Positions 8,455-11,513 of a stretch of DNA of 11,513 nt are shown in pieces; the stretch's first letter is position 1, and each line of letters begins with the position of its first letter. The stretch lies in the NCBI GenBank assembly GCA_902984215.1, contig CADWAF010005783.1:1-11513 (forward strand). The letters run 5' to 3'. The translations under genes were made by a program, and so were the position numbers. This DNA comes from Willaertia magna (taxonomy: Eukaryota; Heterolobosea; Eutetramitea; Acrasida; Naegleriidae). The notes under the pieces were generated by a model. It worked only from the letters and a program-made list of their open reading frames with translations. It made no database searches and was not told the DNA's origin.

Positions 8455-8985
8455 TATTATTTTTCTTTATTTGCAACAATATTAGTTACAAATCTTAGGT
8501 GTTTGTGTAGACTTAGTAAATTGGCTAAAATTTCTTTTAACTAAATAATTTTAGATTCACTAAAAATAGGTTGTATCATTATTAAATTACAATTCTATAA
8601 GACAGATCAGTTTAAAAAAGATTCTAAGGGTATTATTATTAAATTTATTAAAAAATCACTTTATTGTCTAATTAGAATTATCAATAATTATAAAAACTTA
8701 GTTTAACATAAATAATCTTTAAACCCTTTTTTCTCTAAAATCAATGATAGAGTCTACTTGGATATAGATTTTATTTCTTTCATTATTAAACAAGTCAATA
8801 ACACTTCAGCTAAAGTTTTAAATTATTCTCTTAAAATTAATGGAGCTACATAATTAGTTAAAAATGGTAAGTTATTGGAAATGGTGGATTATGTTTGTAA
8901 AAATAGGTATATAAAAAAAGTACAATTAACAGTAAGGAAAATTTCAACTAAAATATTAACTAACGTCTGCTGTGACAATAATTAA
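8455..8985 (+). pseudogene. Decayed or unrecognised coding frame
   Basis: After a TGA at 8452-8454 this frame has no TGA for 177 codons and ends at a TAA-TAG pair (8983-8988). Its second half has a protein-like composition: KINDRVYLDIDFISFIIKQV, YSLKINGATQLVKNGKLLEM and DYVCKNRYIKKVQLTVRK. Base composition here is less extreme than in the A+T stretch to the left. No ATG clearly starts it. Upstream of about 8455 another frame reads plausibly (FIQNDLLRKLKRVQRK from about 8299) up to a TGA near 8419, so a larger broken gene is possible. In such AT-rich DNA a TGA-free run this long can occasionally occur by chance. No family is recognised. Confidence 0.3.
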
Positions 8986-9024
8986 TAGTTAACAATAGTT
9001 TTTTATTACCAACCTTATAATGTA
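8984..9024 (+). repeat. Direct repeat A, first copy
   Basis: Forty-one bases matching 9476-9516 at 36 positions without gaps; both contain AACCTTATAAT. It lies directly before the right copy of repeat B (9027) and starts at the end of the decayed frame. Confidence 0.65.
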
Positions 9025-9026
9025 AC

Positions 9027-9197
9027 ATTATAAATTCTTTAAAAAAGATATTTTATTGTTACAATAAAGTTGATAAAAAAAACTAGTATTAATAGTTACT
9101 CTATAATAACTTTAATCTAATAACTAATAACTTTTCTAAAAATTTAACTTTATTGATAGTATATTCATTTATGTTATTTTTTAATATTTACAATAGT
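9027..9197 (+). repeat. Subterminal direct repeat B, right copy
   Basis: Diverged copy of 289-431 in the same orientation, with about 30 extra bases after ATTATAAATTCTTT. It lacks the terminal inverted repeat in front and has repeat A there instead. It may be the left-end remnant of a second, related element, or a promoter-like sequence reused within this one. Confidence 0.6.
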
Positions 9198-9475
9198 TCC
9201 CTTCTTTCTATTTTATTTCTCTAATTTGAAGTTTTCCAGTAAATTGAAACCATTTAAAGCTTTTAACCTTTATAATTTAAGTTATTCTAGAGTGTACAGG
9301 GCACTTATTTAGTAAGTTTAAAGTTTAGGCTATCATTTAAATTTTTAAATTCTGTTTATCAAATATTATTTATTTTATTATTAAGGTAAATACTTCTGGA
9401 CGGAGCTTGAAGAGATTTATTTAGAGAAGCCCTTTAATTATTCATTATAAAATAATAATTAGAGCCTAATAAACC

Positions 9476-9516
9476 AATAGTTAATAATAGTCTTTTATTG
9501 CTAACCTTATAATATA
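9476..9516 (+). repeat. Direct repeat A, second copy
   Basis: Matches 8984-9024 with five mismatches; the start-to-start distance is 492 bp. The two copies bracket the right B copy, as if a segment of about 0.5 kb was duplicated or inserted between them. Confidence 0.65.
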
Positions 9517-9715
9517 CCACCTTTGCTTATTGAACCTGAATTGAAAAAAAAATAAAAATTTTGAAAAAAGATTTTGAAAAAAAAATGTCTTAACAGATAT
9601 ACGCATCTTTGAACAAAAATTTGAAGCAACACTAGTTAGTAAGTAATTTATTATTTATTAGAAATTTCAACCATTCGTCTGTTTTGCACAAACCATCATT
9701 AAATTAACCATTATT

Positions 9716-9847
9716 CGATAAAACCGAATTAAATTATTGTAAATATAATGGCGGGCATTTCTGAAATCTTTTTCAAAATTTTAATTTTTTTTCAATTCAT
9801 AGCTTCAACGACGACCGATAAAACCGAATTAAATTATTGTAAATATA
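9716..9847 (+). repeat. Two perfect 32-bp direct repeats exactly 100 bp apart
   Basis: Positions 9716-9747 and 9816-9847 are identical over 32 bases, starting CGATAAAACCGAATTAAATT. The intervening 68 bases are unrelated. The pair lies 77-208 bp inside the right terminal repeat, where many transposons carry subterminal transposase-binding sites. That role is inferred from position only. Confidence 0.85.
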
Positions 9848-9923
9848 TATAACATTTCTGTTGCTGGTGGCTCCAATTTTTTCAAAAAATTAAGTGACAA
9901 TTTATGGGACACGAAAAATGCCC

Positions 9924-9939
9924 TTTACTGCCACCTTAA
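9924..9939 (-). repeat. Right terminal inverted repeat
   Basis: TTTACTGCCACCTTAA, the exact reverse complement of 273-288. Outside it the sequence continues GCTTTGCTTAAAGC, containing a short dyad, TTGCTTAAAGCAA (9943-9955), with another TTAA. Confidence 0.7.
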
Positions 9940-10632
9940 GCTTTGCTTAAAGCAAGGTTGTTGTTTACAAAGCAGCCAAATGAAACAGAAGTATAAGGTA
10001 CAAAGTAAGTTCTAAAACAACTGAAATTATCAAAAGGACTGGGGTACATAAAAATATAAATAAACTTAATGTAGTTATGCTGAAATATAAAACTATGGAA
10101 TTGAATAGTACGATTTTAAAGTTGATTGATTTTTTTGTAAAATTTCATTTGTGATATTAATAAGATCAAACAATTCAGTTCTTGGTAAAGAATAATAATT
10201 TTAGTTGTGGAGTTTGTAGTTACTGAAACATTTTTTATGGTAGTAAATTGGATTAATCCTTAACAGAGAACTTCTTGTGAAATTCTTGTTACAACAATGT
10301 AACTAATTTTCAATGAATTACAGTTCATTTTTCAACGAAGTACACTATTTCTTTTCTTGATACAATTACATAAAATTCATTTATTCAAAAGCTTTTCTTT
10401 TTGTTTACTTAATTATTAGTAAATAAAATTTTTTTGTTTATATTTCTTAGTCACTACTGAGTTGACTATAAAATTGACATTCTTTGTCAGTAGTATATTT
10501 ATTAGTTAAATATAAACATAATATTACTCAGTGAGGTACAATCTCTTTCTTGTTTCAATAGTAAATGAAACACAATAGTCACTTCTTTTCCTTTGATTCT
10601 AAAATAAAATTCATTATTTTAGCTTAATAAAG

Positions 10633-10650
10633 TAATTACAGCTGTAATTA
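10633..10650. repeat. 18-bp perfect palindrome
   Basis: TAATTACAGCTGTAATTA is its own reverse complement with no spacer. It could be a binding site for a dimeric homeodomain-type protein (TAATTA half-sites around CAGCTG), but no protein can be linked to it. Confidence 0.7.
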
Positions 10651-10987
10651 TAAAATGTTTCAAAAAAAAAGTTTTAATTTTGAAATGTTTTACGTCGACT
10701 GGATGTTGTAGAATTAAACTTAAACAAATACTAGAGAAATTTCCGTTTTTTGACAATAGAACTAATTCAGACGAAGTAAATTGAACTTGGTAAATATAAT
10801 TTACTATGAAAATAAAGTTTATTGCTACAAAGTTATTGTTTTTTTTTACTAATTTTCAATAAATTACCAAATCTGGGTCCGTCAACTGTAATTTTGTAAA
10901 TAAATTTAAAAAATTATTTCTAACATGTATTGTGTAGGGCCCTAGAACACTTGAAAAACGAATAGAGCAATCGCAGTAAAACTAGAT

Positions 10988-11021
10988 ACCTTTATTTTTG
11001 TTGGTTTTAAAAAATAAAGGT
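10988..11021. repeat. 12-bp stem, 10-base loop hairpin
   Basis: ACCTTTATTTTT (10988-10999) pairs perfectly with AAAAATAAAGGT (11010-11021). It is AU-rich and has no obvious gene immediately upstream on either strand, so a terminator role is not supported. Confidence 0.6.
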
Positions 11022-11201
11022 GAATAAAAAAGTGATACAATTTATGGGTAAAAATAAATTGCAATACAAAAATAAATTTATTTGTAAAAAATAATTTATT
11101 TTATTCATTTAACTTAAATAATTCACCTCAGTCTCACAACCACTCCATATTAACAAATTTTGTATTTTCATATCTTTATTAAGTACTAAAAGTAACAGAC
11201 A

Positions 11202-11310
11202 ACTTTTAGTCTTTTTCTAGTTTGTATGGTTGACATTAAGGTCAAAAAATTGTTTATGACTTTTCTACTTTACAACAGTGTTTTTTACAAACTAGAAAAA
11301 GTCTAAAAGT
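11202..11310. repeat. 25-bp near-perfect inverted repeat, 59-bp spacer
   Basis: Arms 11202-11226 and 11286-11310 are reverse complements with one mismatch; the left arm begins ACTTTTAGTCTTTTTCTAG. This could be a small foldback element (MITE-like, 109 bp in all), a hairpin in a transcript leader or a protein-binding dyad. I could not confirm flanking target duplications. Confidence 0.75.
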
Positions 11311-11503
11311 GTAAAGGGATCAAAAAGAAATCTGTTACAAAAGGATATGATCTCATTACAACTTGTAAAAATCATTAAAGACCACTTCCATTTAAAAAAC
11401 TCAACCACAAATCAACATCTATCCTTATTAATGACAACATGAAATTACTATAAATTTTGTAACAATTCCACTTTCTTTACAAACAACAAATCAAAAAAAC
11501 AAA

Positions 11504-11513
11504 ATGAAAATTA
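11504..11513 (+). CDS. Possible start of the next gene (MKI..., cut by the window edge)
   Basis: ATG at 11504 is followed by AAA ATT and preceded by an A-rich leader without G (AACAAATCAAAAAAACAAA), the kind of context expected before start codons in such genomes. The RCC1-like gene also begins MKI after a run of A's. Three codons are too few for any identification. Confidence 0.25.

Larger units (their letters stand above)
273..9939. mobile_element. Putative 9.7-kb TIR element with TTAA ends, multi-gene
   Basis: A perfect 16-bp inverted repeat, TTAAGGTGGCAGTAAA, sits at 273-288 and, inverted, at 9924-9939. It has six G/C bases in DNA that is about 80% A+T, so a chance match in 11.5 kb is very unlikely. 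Both ends carry TTAA outermost, as expected for a TTAA target duplication. The interior holds a DDE_4 transposase remnant, a homeobox-like gene, an Asn-rich gene and two large unknown genes, and it has subterminal direct repeats at both ends. piggyBac and Kolobok elements use TTAA, while PIF/Harbinger use a 3-bp TWA target. I saw no piggyBac-like transposase, polymerase B, integrase or capsid. An alternative is a compound structure built from several nested insertions. Confidence 0.55.
9940..11503. other. Gene-free flank to the right of the element
   Basis: No convincing frame is found on either strand under the standard or the TAR=Gln code; TGA and its complement are frequent in all frames. 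The stretch holds one palindrome and two hairpins, listed separately, and a G/C island TAGGGCCCTA (10935-10944) in otherwise AT-rich DNA. It is probably intergenic DNA between the RCC1-like gene and a gene starting near the right edge. Confidence 0.5.

Noticed and set aside
273..9939. Maverick/Polinton or retrotransposon identity
   Set aside because: No DNA polymerase B, integrase, packaging ATPase, capsid or reverse transcriptase motif was seen, and the terminal repeats are only 16 bp.
10935..10944. TAGGGCCCTA as an operator
   Set aside because: A ten-base palindrome alone, with no gene beside it, is too weak to call a site.
1..11513. CRISPR array, tRNA or rRNA genes
   Set aside because: No regularly spaced short repeats with unique spacers, no cloverleaf with a recognisable T-arm and no conserved rRNA blocks were found by eye.

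Overview
The window looks like nuclear DNA from a very AT-rich eukaryote that reads TAA and TAG as glutamine. The code can be argued from the sequence alone. In a tandem 18-bp repeat inside a minus-strand gene (3700-3787), one codon position alternates between TAA and CAA. Long reading frames also carry many in-frame TAA/TAG and no TGA, and one of them ends at a TGA. This fits a ciliate best, with hexamitid diplomonads and oxymonads as alternatives. I cannot name the species.

Layout. At the left edge is the 5' part of a minus-strand host-type gene with degenerate RCC1 repeats (1-267). Five bases upstream of its start codon begins a 16-bp sequence starting TTAA (273-288). The same sequence recurs perfectly, in inverted orientation, at 9924-9939. 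I read 273-9939 as one mobile element of about 9.7 kb with short terminal inverted repeats and TTAA ends, inserted in the leader of the RCC1-like gene. Inside it, from left to right, are: an Asn-rich plus-strand gene (424-1497); a small Cys-rich frame (1502-1795); a minus-strand homeobox-like DNA-binding gene (1863-2460); a divergent plus-strand DDE transposase remnant of the DDE_4 type (2482-3375); two large unrecognised minus-strand genes (3304-5007 and 5035-7066) that follow each other with a 27-bp gap; an almost pure A+T stretch (about 7070-8240); a decayed reading frame (8455-8985); and a repeat-rich right end (8984-9939). From 9940 to 11503 I see no gene, only hairpins and a palindrome. 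An ATG at 11504 in an A-rich context may start the next gene.

How the parts relate. The homeobox-like protein and the DDE_4 transposase form a divergent pair like that of PIF/Harbinger elements. However, the transposase has a TGA where the family usually has tryptophan and lacks the C-terminal part that carries the last catalytic acid. TTAA ends are also not the PIF/Harbinger target. The pair may therefore be a passenger, and the mover of the large element may be elsewhere. The two long minus-strand genes are the most unusual content. They are long, coherent under the TAR=Gln code, and unlike any family I recognise, but they are interrupted by single-base indels that mostly fall in A runs. 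These are either homopolymer sequencing errors or signs of decay. If the organism is a ciliate, the window is probably germline (micronuclear) DNA, and the TTAA-bounded block could be eliminated from the macronucleus, restoring the leader of the RCC1-like gene. That last step is inference.
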